From positions 3,224,001 through 3,288,000 of the forward strand of contig CP124680.1 of NCBI GenBank assembly GCA_029961745.1: a stretch of 64,000 nt of DNA, given 5' to 3'. This document shows positions 34,091-42,547 of this stretch, in pieces (positions within the stretch are counted from its first letter, which is position 1; every line of letters starts with the position of its first letter). Position numbers and translations under genes: made by a program. The stretch is from Nocardioides sp. L-11A. Lineage in GTDB: Bacteria > Actinomycetota > Actinomycetes > Propionibacteriales > Nocardioidaceae. A model generated the notes under the pieces. The model searched no databases and was not told where the DNA came from. It saw only the letters and a list, made by a program, of their open reading frames with translations.

Positions 34091-35029
34091 TCACACAGGC
34101 TTGCCGGGCAGCACCGAGAGCAGCTCGTAGGCGACGTGGGCGGCCGCGATGCCGGTGATCTCCGCGTGGTCGTACGCCGGCGACACCTCCACGACGTCCG
34201 CGCCGACGACATTGAGCCCCTCCAGGCCACGAAGCACCTCCAGCAGCTGGGCGCTGGAGAGCCCGCCGGCCTCGGGGGTGCCGGTGCCCGGGGCGAAGGC
34301 GGGGTCGAGGACGTCGATGTCGAGCGAGACGTAGACCGGACGGTCGCCGAGACGCTCACGCATCCGGTTGATGAGGTCGTCGATCGGCGAACGGACGAAG
34401 TCGCGCGCGTGGACGGCGGAGAACCCCAGCTCCTCGGACTCGTCGAGGTCGAGCCTGCTGTAGAGCGGCCCGCGGATGCCCATGTGCATCGCATGGCCGA
34501 AGTCGATCAGCCCCTCCTCGGAGGCGCGGCGGAACGGCGTCCCGTGCGTGTACGGCGCGCCGAAGTAGGTGTCCCACGTGTCGAGGTGCGCGTCGAAGTG
34601 GAGCACCGCGACGGGTCCGTGCCGCTCGTGCTGCACGCGGAGCAGCGGCAGCGCGATCGTGTGGTCGCCACCGATGGTGAGCAGGCTCCGAGAGGTGCCG
34701 GACAGCTCGCGCGCGCCCGCCTCGATCGCGGCGATCGCCTCGTCGAGGGAGAACGGGTTGACGCCGAGGTCGCCGGCGTCGGCGACCTGGGCGCGCAGGA
34801 ACGGCTCGCTGTCCTGCGCCGGGTTGTAGGGCCGCAGCAGCCGCGAGGACTGGCGGATGTGGTTGGGGCCGAAGCGGGCGCCGGGCCGGTACGAGACGCC
34901 GCCGTCGAACGGCACGCCCCACACGAGCGTGTCGGCGTCGCCCACGTCGCTCAGCCGCGGCAGCCGGGCGAAGGTGGTGTCGCCCGCGTAGCGCGGGACC
35001 TGGGTCGCGTCGACGGGTCCGACGGTCAT
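34091..35029 (-). CDS. speB: agmatinase / ureohydrolase family protein
   Basis: A 312-residue Mn-dependent ureohydrolase. Metal ligands are in GGDHT (His123), FDAHLDTWD (Asp146, His148, Asp150) and [19 protein letters not shown]. It releases urea from a guanidino compound, most simply agmatine to putrescine, but guanidinobutyrate or guanidinopropionate are possible, and the sequence alone cannot decide. A GGGAGG ribosome binding site precedes the ATG. Directly upstream lies the truncated start of a PucR-type regulator, the kind of gene that often controls ureohydrolases, now decayed. Confidence 0.9.
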   Translation of the reverse strand: MTVGPVDATQVPRYAGDTTFARLPRLSDVGDADTLVWGVPFDGGVSYRPGARFGPNHIRQSSRLLRPYNPAQDSEPFLRAQVADAGDLGVNPFSLDEAIAAIEAGARELSGTSRSLLTIGGDHTIALPLLRVQHERHGPVAVLHFDAHLDTWDTYFGAPYTHGTPFRRASEEGLIDFGHAMHMGIRGPLYSRLDLDESEELGFSAVHARDFVRSPIDDLINRMRERLGDRPVYVSLDIDVLDPAFAPGTGTPEAGGLSSAQLLEVLRGLEGLNVVGADVVEVSPAYDHAEITGIAAAHVAYELLSVLPGKPV

Positions 35030-35071
35030 ACTGCGCCTCCCTTGCCGTGAACGGACGCTACATCGAGGATC

Positions 35072-35200
35072 TCACGCGCACCGCGCCGGGAGCGGCCGGT
35101 CTGCTGCCAGGCGCCGGTCGTCACCGGCTCCCGGCCGGTCGCCCTCGACCAGCACCTCCAGGTCCAGCGCGGCGTCGCCGAGCAGCTCACGGAGCAGCAC
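35072..35200 (-). pseudogene. remnant of a PucR-family regulator (N-terminal fragment)
   Basis: The 190 bases between glxA and speB contain a leftward frame starting VLLRELLGDAALDLEVLVEGD, which is the standard opening of a PucR domain (compare VADLVTVPGLGLRTV in the intact pucR at 24242). After about 22 residues the similarity stops and the frame ends at 42 residues. The other 450 or so residues of a PucR protein are absent, so this reads as a deletion remnant in front of speB. A chance match cannot be fully excluded with so short a segment. Confidence 0.4.
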
Positions 35201-35219
35201 CGTGTCCCTCGCGCCGCGC

Positions 35220-36161
35220 TCAGCAGGCGAACTGGCGGCGGTAGCTCTGCGGACTGACCCCGCGCACGCGCACGAAGTGGTGGCGCAGCGTCGCGGCGTT
35301 GCCGAAGCCGACCTCGCCCGCGATCCACTCCACCGGCTGGTCGGTGCGCTCCAGCAGCTCCTCGGCGGCCGCGACCCGCTGCCGGGTGACCCAGTGGTGG
35401 GGCGTGGTGCCGGTCTCGTCGCGGAAGCGCCGCGCGAAGGTGCGCGGGGACATCAGCGCACGCTTGGCGAGCGCCTCGACGGAGTGGTCCTCGCCGAGGT
35501 TCTCCAGGATCCAGGTGAGCAGCGGGCGCAGGGTGTCGGCGTCGCAGTCGGGGACGGCACGGGCGATGTACTGCGCCTGTCCCCCGTCGCGGTAGGGCGG
35601 GACGACGGCCCGGCGCGCGATCACGTTGGCCACGGCGGCGCCGTACTCCTGGCGCCAGATGTGCAGGGCCGCGTCGAGGCCGGCGGCGCTGCCGGCGCCG
35701 GTGACGATCTGGCCGCTGTCGACGTAGAGCACCTCGGGGATCACCTTGGCCTCCGGGAACTGTCGCTGCAGCTGCTCGGTGTACATCCAGTGCGTGGTGC
35801 ACTCGCGGCCGTCGAGCAGGCCGGCCTGTCCGAGGATGAAGGAGCCGCTGCACACCGACATCAGCCGGGCGCCGCGCTCGTAGGCGGCGCGGATCGCCTC
35901 GAGGACGTCGGCGGAGGCCTCGGCCTGCTTGATCGCCGGGATGCCGACGAGGTCCGCCTCGGCCACCCGGTCGAGGCCATGGCCGGCCTGCAGCGTGAAT
36001 CCCATCGAGGTCTGCAGCGGGCGGTCGTCCTCGGCACAGACCGCGAAGTCGATCGCCGGCACGCCGTCGGCGGTGCGGTCGATCCCGAACGCCTCGCACA
36101 GGATCCCCAGCTCGAAGGGGGCCACGCCGTCGAAGGCGATCACGGCCACATTGGTCAGCAC
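35220..36161 (-). CDS. GlxA family transcriptional regulator (DJ-1/PfpI + AraC HTH)
   Basis: A 313-residue regulator. An N-terminal class I glutamine-amidotransferase-like domain (VAVIAFDGVAPFELGILCEAFG ... MSVCSGSFILGQAGLLDGRECTTHW, residues 1-170) is followed by an AraC-type double HTH (SVEALAKRALMSPRTFARRFRDETGTTPHHWVTRQRVAAAEELL ... VGFGNAATLRHHFVRVRGVSPQSYRRQF). GlxA/ArgR/CdhR-type proteins usually activate genes for amine, carnitine, arginine or nicotinate-related catabolism. The GTG at 36161 starts the conserved domain. Three copies of a 12-base element lie just upstream. Confidence 0.92.
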   Translation of the reverse strand: MLTNVAVIAFDGVAPFELGILCEAFGIDRTADGVPAIDFAVCAEDDRPLQTSMGFTLQAGHGLDRVAEADLVGIPAIKQAEASADVLEAIRAAYERGARLMSVCSGSFILGQAGLLDGRECTTHWMYTEQLQRQFPEAKVIPEVLYVDSGQIVTGAGSAAGLDAALHIWRQEYGAAVANVIARRAVVPPYRDGGQAQYIARAVPDCDADTLRPLLTWILENLGEDHSVEALAKRALMSPRTFARRFRDETGTTPHHWVTRQRVAAAEELLERTDQPVEWIAGEVGFGNAATLRHHFVRVRGVSPQSYRRQFAC

Positions 36162-36180
36162 CGGACCACCATCCCAGGCG

Positions 36181-36231
36181 AGTGGCAGAGAATCAACGCT
36201 AACCGGCTTTTCTGCCACTAGTGGCAGGAAA
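36181..36231. promoter_or_regulatory. triple 12-base element upstream of glxA
   Basis: AGTGGCAGAGAA (36181-36192, direct), TTTTCTGCCACT (36208-36219, inverted) and AGTGGCAGGAAA (36220-36231, direct) are three copies of AGTGGCAGRRAA. The last two abut to make the perfect palindrome CTGCCACTAGTGGCAG at 36212-36227. AraC-family dimers bind such repeats, so this is the probable GlxA autoregulatory site; it also precedes the small rightward gene. Confidence 0.7.
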
Positions 36232-36254
36232 GCATGGAGAGCAGGATTACTGCC

Positions 36255-36521
36255 ATGACCAGCGCACTGCTCCTCCTCCTGCTCCTTCTCCTGCTCGGCT
36301 CCGGCCTGGCCGCCCTCGTCGGCTGGGCGCGCGACGACCGGCTCGCCGCCGGCCGCACCGCGCCCGACGACCGGGCGGCGGCTCACCGCGACCGCAGGCC
36401 CAGCACCAGCGAGCTCTCCGAGGCCGGGGCGCCCGAGCGCCCGGCCACCACCCGCACCGTGCGCCGGGGCACCGCCCGCACGCCGCGCCGGGTCACCACG
36501 ACCTTGACCCGCGCCTCCTGA
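36255..36521 (+). CDS. possible small single-pass membrane protein
   Basis: A frame of 88 codons, MTSALLLLLLLLLLGSGLAALVGWARDDRLAAGRT, with one very Leu-rich helix (residues 4-24) followed by a short charged tail. An in-frame ATG at 36234 would add MESRITA. The first 40 residues look like a genuine small membrane protein and sit behind the GlxA-type repeats, but the 3' half overlaps the end of the arylsulfotransferase gene on the other strand by 139 bases and reads as low-complexity sequence. I cannot assign a role. Confidence 0.4.
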   Translation: MTSALLLLLLLLLLGSGLAALVGWARDDRLAAGRTAPDDRAAAHRDRRPSTSELSEAGAPERPATTRTVRRGTARTPRRVTTTLTRAS

Positions 36522-38436
36522 CCCGGCGCCAGCAGCGGCGTGCGCCAAGTGCCGGCCCGGACCGTGGCCGTGACGTCGCGTCCCGCGACGACATAGCGGA
36601 CCCGGTACGCCGACCCGGCGCGTGAGCCGCGCAGCGTGAGCACCGCCGGCCGGGCACTGGTGTTGGTCAGCCGGAGCACCGCCCGCCGCACGTCGCCGCG
36701 GTGCGGGAGCCGCAGGGTCCGCGTGGTGCGCCAGGCTCCTCGCGCGCGGACGGCGATCGCCGGCTGCGCCCCGAGGACGGTGTACGCCCGCCGGACCGTG
36801 GTGACATTGCCGGCGCCGTCGATGGCGGTCGCGGTGACGACCTGCTCCCCCGGCGTACCGGTGGCCAGGGCCGGGGCCGAGAGCGTGCAGGACTGCAGCG
36901 TCGATCCCCCGCGGTCGGTGCACCGGACCCGGGGCACGACGGTGTCGCCCGTCTCGTAGACAGCACCGCCGCCGATCCCCCCGTCCGGGAGCGTGAGCCC
37001 GACCGTCGGTCCGATCCGGTCCGGCACCTCCGCCTTCTCCGCGCGGTAGCTGAGCACGCTCGGTGCCGCGAGCTCCCACACGATGCTGTCGTCGGGCGCC
37101 ACCTCGCTCACCAGCGCCTCCCGGGAGGACGCCCAGTTGACCAGCGTGTTGCCACCCGCGAGCCGGCGGGCCGAGCCGGCGAAGTAGGAGAAGCGGTCCG
37201 GGTGCTCCCAGGAGCGGACCAGGGTCGCGGTCAGCGCGGTCTCGTCGAGCGCGTACTCGGTCACCCGGGTCACCGCCCGGTTCACGGTCGGGCCGAGACG
37301 GTCGGCGGGGTCGAGGCAGTACGACGGCGTGGCGCCCAGGGCGACCGAGCCGTTGTCGAAGACGAGCAGGTGCCCGTCGGGCAGCCGGCTGACGGTGTGC
37401 TGGGCACACGGCCCGCCGAGCGGGTCGTTGACGAAGTCGAAGTCGTTCCGCCGGCCGCCCAGGCGCCACACCACGTCGCCGCGCTGGTGACCGCTGTGGT
37501 CGGACCAGGCGATGCGCAGCGCGGCGCTCAGGTGGCGGAAGGACGCGAGCACATCGCCCCCGGGCAGGATCTCGATGGAGTTGAGGTGCGCCCAGTCGCT
37601 CGCCGCGCCGGCCGTCGTCTCGGCCGGGTCGACGTGGTCACCGCTGTCCCAGGTGTAGACCTCGTGCCCCGCGGCGTCGACCTCCTGGATGACCGCGTCG
37701 ACCAGTCCGGTGTCGGGGTCGGGCTCGTAGGCGACGAACAGTCGGCTGCCGTCCGGACGCAGGATCACGTCGTGGTTGTCGGTGTTGACCAGACCGACCG
37801 TCCGCGAGACCCCCACCTCGCGCAGCTGGGCGTCCAACTCGACCAGGTCCAGTCGCTCTCCGGCCCGGGCAGCCGCCGCATCACGGTGTAGCGCCCGTGC
37901 GGGGCGGGCTTCAGGTCGGCGACGGGCTGCCCGAAGTCGTGGACGTAGACCGGCACGCCGTTGCGGTCGAGCGCGGCCGCGAAGGTGCCGAGGGTGACCA
38001 GGACGTGGCCGGCGGCGACACCGGGTCCGTCCACGACCTTGGTGATCTCCGGGAATCCGGCCGGCAGATAGACCAGCGCATAGGTACGACGCCCCGCCGC
38101 GTCATCGACGATCACCGAGACCTCGTCGCCGTCGGCCAGACCAGCCACCTCGGTCGGACCGCTCACCACCACACCGTCGACCCGGATCACGCCGGCGGGG
38201 TCGCTGGTCGTGGCCGTGATGGTGAGCCGGCCCGCGGTCGCACCGGTGGTCGCCACGGCGTACCGGCGCACGTCCGGGTCGAAGCCGGGGCGCAGCGTGG
38301 CACCGGTGCCGGCGACGGCCAGCGTGACGACGGGCGCCGACGCATCGGCACCGGCCGGCGCCGGGGGAAGACCGATCAGCCCCAGCAGGAGGACCGGGAG
38401 CAGGACCGCGGAGAGCAGATGGGCGACGGAACGCAT
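36383..38436 (-). pseudogene. arylsulfotransferase (ASST) family protein, frameshifted
   Basis: Two leftward frames are halves of one gene. The first has a signal peptide (MRSVAHLLSAVLLPVLLLGLIG) and a cadherin-like beta-sandwich, then begins the ASST propeller up to GRYTVMRRLPG near base 37865. The second frame takes over directly: ERLDLVELDAQLREVGVSRTVGLVNTDNHDVIL, with AHLNSIEILPGGDVLASFR, GDVVWRLGG and CAQHTVSRLPDGHLLVFDNG, and a C-terminal Ig-like region. Adding one base in the CCCGGGCC run near 37863 would restore a protein of about 684 residues. It is either a real mutation or a sequencing error in a GC-rich run. Such proteins are exported and may transfer sulfate or only bind ligands. 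Confidence 0.8.
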
Positions 38437-38489
38437 GGCGGGCCGATCGGCAGCGGACGACCCGATCTGAGCCGGCACCGGGAAGCGCG

Positions 38490-38517
38490 AAGGCCCCGAC
38501 CGGCTGGTCGGGGCCTT
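38490..38517 (-). terminator. hairpin terminator of rpsA
   Basis: AAGGCCCCGACC (38490-38501) and GGTCGGGGCCTT (38506-38517) form a perfect 12-base-pair stem with a 4-base loop, 29 bases beyond the rpsA stop in its direction of transcription. It is the strongest hairpin seen in the window. Confidence 0.85.
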
Positions 38518-38545
38518 CGAGCTGTGCTGCTGGCTGATCAGGTGA

Positions 38546-40027
38546 TCAGTTGCCGCCGGTCAGCTTCTCGCGAAGAGCCTGGAGCGCCTCGTCGGAGGCG
38601 AGCGAGCCGCCGCCGTTGCCGCTGTCCTCGGCCGGGGCCGAGGAGTACGAGCTGGACTCGCCGGCCTCGATCTCGGCCTGCTTGGCGTCGGCCTGCTGCT
38701 TGACGTGGGCCTCCCAGCGAGCGTGCGCCTTGGCGTACTGCTCCTCCCACTTCGCACGCTGCTCGTCGAAGCCCTCGAGCCACTCGCCCGTCTCGGGGTC
38801 GAAGCCCTCGGGGTAGATGTAGTTGCCCTGGTCGTCGTACGTGGCCTCCATGCCGTACAGCGTCGGGTCGAACTCCTCGACGTCCGCCGCGGCAGCGGTC
38901 TCGTTGGCCTGCTTGAGCGAGAGGGAGATCCGGCGACGCTCGAGGTCGATGTCGATGATCTTGACCATGACGTCGTCGCCGACCTGGACGACCTGCTCCG
39001 GGATCTCGACGTGGCGCTCGGCGAGCTCGGAGATGTGGACCAGGCCCTCGATGCCCTCCTCGACCCGGACGAACGAGCCGAAGGGAACCAGCTTGGTGAC
39101 CTTGCCCGGCACGATCTGACCGATCTGGTGGGTCCGGGCGAAGTGCTGCCACGGGTCCTCCTGGGTCGCCTTCAGCGACAGGGAGACACGCTCGCGGTCC
39201 ATGTCGACGTCGAGGACCTCGACGGTGACCTCGTCGCCCACGGTGACGACCTCGGACGGGTGGTCGATGTGCTTCCAGGACAGCTCCGAGACGTGGACGA
39301 GACCGTCGACGCCGCCGAGGTCCACGAACGCACCGAAGTTGACGATCGAGGACACGACGCCCTTGCGGATCTGGCCCTTCTGGAGCTGGGTGAGGAAGCC
39401 GTGGCGAACCTCGGACTGGGTCTGCTCGAGCCAGGCACGGCGCGACAGGACCACGTTGTTGCGGTTCTTGTCGAGCTCGATGATCTTGGCCTCGAGGGTC
39501 TGACCGACGTAGGGCTGCAGGTCGCGGACCCGGCGCATCTCGACGAGCGACGCCGGCAGGAAGCCGCGCAGGCCGATGTCGATGATGAGGCCGCCCTTGA
39601 CGACCTCGATGACGGTGCCCTCGACGACGCCGTCGGCCTCCTTGATCTCCTCGATCGTGCCCCAGGCGCGCTCGTACTGGGCGCGCTTCTTGGACAGGAT
39701 CAGGCGACCCTCCTTGTCCTCCTTCTGGAGGACGAGAGCCTCGACCTTGTCGCCCACCTGGACGACCTCGGACGGGTCGACGTCGTGCTTGATCGACAGC
39801 TCGCGCGAGGGGATGACGCCCTCGGTCTTGTAGCCGATGTCGAGCAGGACCTCGTCACGGTCCACCTTGACGATGGTGCCGTCGACGATGTCGCCGTCGT
39901 TGAAGTACTTGATGGTCTGGTCGATGGCGGCCAGGAAGTCCGCCTCCGAGCCGATGTCGTTGACCGCGACCTGGGGCGCGTTGTCGTCGTAGTGGCTCGA
40001 GAGGGGGGTCGAGAGGGTGCTCGTCAT
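38546..40027 (-). CDS. rpsA: 30S ribosomal protein S1
   Basis: A 493-residue protein with four S1 RNA-binding domains (about residues 45-115, 130-200, 215-285 and 300-372), each with a VxGxVxxxxxxGxFVDxG-like core such as IRKGVVSSIVNFGAFVDLGGVDGLVHVSELS. A C-terminal tail (EEFDPTLYGMEATYDDQGNYIYPEGFDPETGEWLEGFDEQRAKWEEQY) is the conserved actinobacterial extension. S1 brings mRNA to the ribosome. The ATG at 40027 begins the known N-terminus (MTSTLSTPLSSHYDDNAPQVAVNDIGSEADFLAAID). The leader repeats CCGACTACAT twice, once at the start codon. A strong terminator follows. Confidence 0.97.
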   Translation of the reverse strand: MTSTLSTPLSSHYDDNAPQVAVNDIGSEADFLAAIDQTIKYFNDGDIVDGTIVKVDRDEVLLDIGYKTEGVIPSRELSIKHDVDPSEVVQVGDKVEALVLQKEDKEGRLILSKKRAQYERAWGTIEEIKEADGVVEGTVIEVVKGGLIIDIGLRGFLPASLVEMRRVRDLQPYVGQTLEAKIIELDKNRNNVVLSRRAWLEQTQSEVRHGFLTQLQKGQIRKGVVSSIVNFGAFVDLGGVDGLVHVSELSWKHIDHPSEVVTVGDEVTVEVLDVDMDRERVSLSLKATQEDPWQHFARTHQIGQIVPGKVTKLVPFGSFVRVEEGIEGLVHISELAERHVEIPEQVVQVGDDVMVKIIDIDLERRRISLSLKQANETAAAADVEEFDPTLYGMEATYDDQGNYIYPEGFDPETGEWLEGFDEQRAKWEEQYAKAHARWEAHVKQQADAKQAEIEAGESSSYSSAPAEDSGNGGGSLASDEALQALREKLTGGN

Positions 40028-40174
40028 GTAGTCGGTCAGTCCTTGAGATGGGCAGATGTAGTCGGGACGGTTCGTTTGCGCGGCCACCGGCACGAGGGCA
40101 GGTGGACACACAGACGTTCCAGGGTACGCGCCGCCGGTCGCGGGAGTCCAACCGGCGGGCACTATCCTCGCAGG

Positions 40175-41008
40175 GTGCAGGACCTGCAGGACATCACGGC
40201 GTGGCCCCATCCCCCCGTCACCGCCCACCGGCGCCGGGCCGACGAGCAGGAGTCCCGGCGCGCCAACGGCGCCGACTGGGATCGCTACGCCGACGAGTAC
40301 CAGGCCACCCACGGCGGCTTCCTCGGCGACATCGGGTTCGTCTGGGGGCCGGAGGGACTGACCGAGGAGCTCGCCGGGATCCTCGGCGAGGTCCGCGACC
40401 GCGATGTGCTCGAGGTCGGCTCCGGCGCCGGGCAGTGCTCGCGGTGGGTGTGCAGCCGGGGCGGGCGCGCCATCGGGCTGGACCTGTCGCACCGCCAGCT
40501 GCAGCACTCGCGCCGCATCGACGAGGCGACCGGAGTGGTCGTCCCGAGTGTGCGCGGCACCGCGACGGCGCTCCCCTTCGCCGACGCCAGCTTCGACGTC
40601 GTGTTCTCCTCGTTCGGTGCCCTGCAGTTCGTGGCCGACATCGCCGTTGCGGTCGCCGAGACGGCGCGGGTGCTCCGGCCGGGTGGCCGGTTCGCGTTCT
40701 CCATCACGCACCCGACCCGCTGGATGTTCCCCGACGACCCGGGCGAGGAGGGTCTGACCGCCACCCAGTCGTACTGGGACCGCACGCCCTACGTCGAGGT
40801 CGACGACGAGACCGGCGCGACGTCGTACGTCGAGCACCACCGCACCCTCGGCGACTGGGTCGCGCTGCTCTCCGGGGCGGGCTTCCGGCTGACCACGCTG
40901 CTCGAGCCCGAGTGGCCCGAGGGACACGAACGGCTGTGGGGCGGCTGGTCCGGGACACGCGGCCGGCTGACGCCGGGCACGGCGATCTTCGGGGCCGACC
41001 TCTCCTAG
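40175..41008 (+). CDS. class I SAM-dependent methyltransferase
   Basis: A 277-residue methyltransferase of the UbiE/type 11 group. The SAM motif I is VLEVGSGAGQCSRWV (about residues 76-90), with LDLSHRQLQ, ATALPFADASFDVVFSSFGALQFV (motif II) and ETARVLRPGGRFAFSITHPTRWMFPDDPG. The C-terminal HPTRWMFPD and YVEHHRTLGDWVALLSGAGF segments are typical of an actinobacterial group whose substrate is unknown. TATCCT at 40163-40168 lies exactly six bases before the GTG. It is divergent from rpsA with a 147-base gap. Confidence 0.9.
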   Translation: MQDLQDITAWPHPPVTAHRRRADEQESRRANGADWDRYADEYQATHGGFLGDIGFVWGPEGLTEELAGILGEVRDRDVLEVGSGAGQCSRWVCSRGGRAIGLDLSHRQLQHSRRIDEATGVVVPSVRGTATALPFADASFDVVFSSFGALQFVADIAVAVAETARVLRPGGRFAFSITHPTRWMFPDDPGEEGLTATQSYWDRTPYVEVDDETGATSYVEHHRTLGDWVALLSGAGFRLTTLLEPEWPEGHERLWGGWSGTRGRLTPGTAIFGADLS

Positions 41009-41017
41009 GGTGAACCC

Positions 41018-41737
41018 GTGGATGCGGAGGAGATCGCCAAGTCGGCCGCGCTCGAGCACCGGCACTGGTGGTACGCCGCCCGGCGGGCGCTCGTGCGACG
41101 TACGGTCCGCGACTGGCCGGCGGGCAGCGCGATCGACGTCGGCTGTGGGATGGGCGGCAACACGGCCGTCCTCCGCGAGCTGGGGTGGCGGGCGGTCGGG
41201 GTCGAGTACACCGACACGGGCGCGGACATCGCCGCGGGACGGGGCATCCCGGTCGTCCAGGGCGACGGCCGGGTCCTCCCGATCGCCGACGCCTCCGTGG
41301 ACCTCGTCTTGTCGACCGACGCCTGGGAGCACATCGACGACGACCGGGCCGTCGCCCGCGAGACCGTGCGGGTGCTGCGGCCCGGGGGTCGGGCGCTGAT
41401 CGCGGTGCCGGCCGGGATGGCCCTGTGGAGCGGCCACGACGTGGCGCTGGGACACGTCCGGCGCTACGAGCGACAGCAGCTCGCCGACCTCGCGACCGGA
41501 GCCGGTCTGGTGATCGACGACCTCCGGTCGTGGAACGTCCTGCTCCGGCCGGTGGTGCGCGCCCGACGGCGCAACAAGCACGCCGCCGAGAGCGAGATGG
41601 AGGAGGTCCACCCGGTGCTCAACGCCGGCCTGCGGGCGACCCTCGCGCTCGAACGGGCGCTCCCGGTCGGGCGGCTTCCCGGCGTCAGCCTGGTGCTCCT
41701 CGCCCACCGGCCCCCGGACGATCAGTCGAAGCGGTAG
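41018..41737 (+). CDS. class I SAM-dependent methyltransferase (glycan-cluster type)
   Basis: A 239-residue methyltransferase. It opens MDAEEIAKSAALEHRHWWYAARRALVRRTV, a hallmark of enzymes found in polysaccharide clusters, then SAM motif IDVGCGMGGNTAVLRELG, and VDLVLSTDAWEHIDDD with motif III VRVLRPGGRALIAVPAG. The conserved MALWSGHDVALGHVRRY segment is also typical. TAGGGT (41006-41011), which contains the previous gene's stop codon, lies six bases before the GTG. It converges with the next methyltransferase (16-base overlap). Confidence 0.9.
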   Translation: MDAEEIAKSAALEHRHWWYAARRALVRRTVRDWPAGSAIDVGCGMGGNTAVLRELGWRAVGVEYTDTGADIAAGRGIPVVQGDGRVLPIADASVDLVLSTDAWEHIDDDRAVARETVRVLRPGGRALIAVPAGMALWSGHDVALGHVRRYERQQLADLATGAGLVIDDLRSWNVLLRPVVRARRRNKHAAESEMEEVHPVLNAGLRATLALERALPVGRLPGVSLVLLAHRPPDDQSKR

Positions 41738-42528
41738 ATCCGGGGCTCGAGGAGGGCGCCGTCACCCCGGCGCAGCTCCGGGCGCACGATGTCGTCGTAC
41801 GCGACCGGCGTCCGACGACGCGGCCTGCCGCGGGTCAGGACCGCCGTGAGCGCGCGGGCGACCAAGGCCTCGCCGCCGCGGGTGTGATGCGCCTCGGCGT
41901 TGACGGTGCGCTCGACGAAGTCGGGATCGTGGGTCCCCACGGTGCGCACCGGCTGGGTGCCCCGCCAGCGCAGGGCGATGACGTTGTGGTGGTGGCGGCT
42001 GTCGATCAGTCGCTTCACCGGGTCGGCGAGCTCGGAGCGGCGCAGGTAGGCGTCGATCTCGGGGTCGAAGCTGGTCGCCTGCTTGGCCTCCATCACCAGG
42101 GTGGGCGGCTGGGTGGAGTCGTCCAGGCGGCACCACCACAGGTGGCTGGGGAAGTCGATGATCTTCGCCGCTGCCGCCTCCGGGACCTCGATGTAGCCGG
42201 CCTTGGCGACCCGGGTCAGCTCCGCCACGACCCCGACCGGGTCGGTGACGTGCTCGAGCACGTGCGAGCAGATGGCGTAGTCGAAGACCCCGTCGGCGAA
42301 GGGCATCGCCGCCGCGTCCGCGTCGAACAGCGGACGGTCGACCCGGGTGCGGCCGCTGCCCGACCGCTGCCCGGCGTACGCGTCGCCGGGGTAGCGGTCG
42401 AGCAGCACGTCGGCGCGCCACGACGGCTTGTCGCCGCTGCCGACGTCGAGGACCAGCCCGTCGTCGGGGATCGGCAGCGCGATCCGGCTGTCGTAGAAGG
42501 CGCGCAGCCGCTCCCTGATCTCCTGCAT
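41722..42528 (-). CDS. SAM-dependent methyltransferase, Rv0224c-like
   Basis: A 268-residue protein starting MQEIRERLRAFYDSRIALPIPDDGLVLDVGSGDKPSWRADVLLDRYPGDAYAGQR. The SAM domain includes FDADAAAMPFADGVFDYAICSHVLEHVTDPVGVVAELTRVAKAGYIEVPEA; the C-terminal half (SHLWWCRLDDSTQPPTLVM ... HHHNVIALRW) is group-specific. From memory this resembles mycobacterial Rv0224c, which lies beside a GT4, a membrane protein and a DUF3068 protein just as here. It probably modifies a lipid or glycan intermediate. The ATG at 42528 is preferred; longer starts run into the DUF3068 gene. Confidence 0.85.
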   Translation of the reverse strand: MQEIRERLRAFYDSRIALPIPDDGLVLDVGSGDKPSWRADVLLDRYPGDAYAGQRSGSGRTRVDRPLFDADAAAMPFADGVFDYAICSHVLEHVTDPVGVVAELTRVAKAGYIEVPEAAAAKIIDFPSHLWWCRLDDSTQPPTLVMEAKQATSFDPEIDAYLRRSELADPVKRLIDSRHHHNVIALRWRGTQPVRTVGTHDPDFVERTVNAEAHHTRGGEALVARALTAVLTRGRPRRRTPVAYDDIVRPELRRGDGALLEPRIYRFD

Positions 42529-42547
42529 GCTCTGATTGTGCGGGTGC

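Noticed and set aside
40028..41707. In-frame upstream extension of rpsA
   Set aside because: The frame stays open through two methyltransferase genes on the other strand, but the conserved S1 N-terminus starts at the ATG at 40027.
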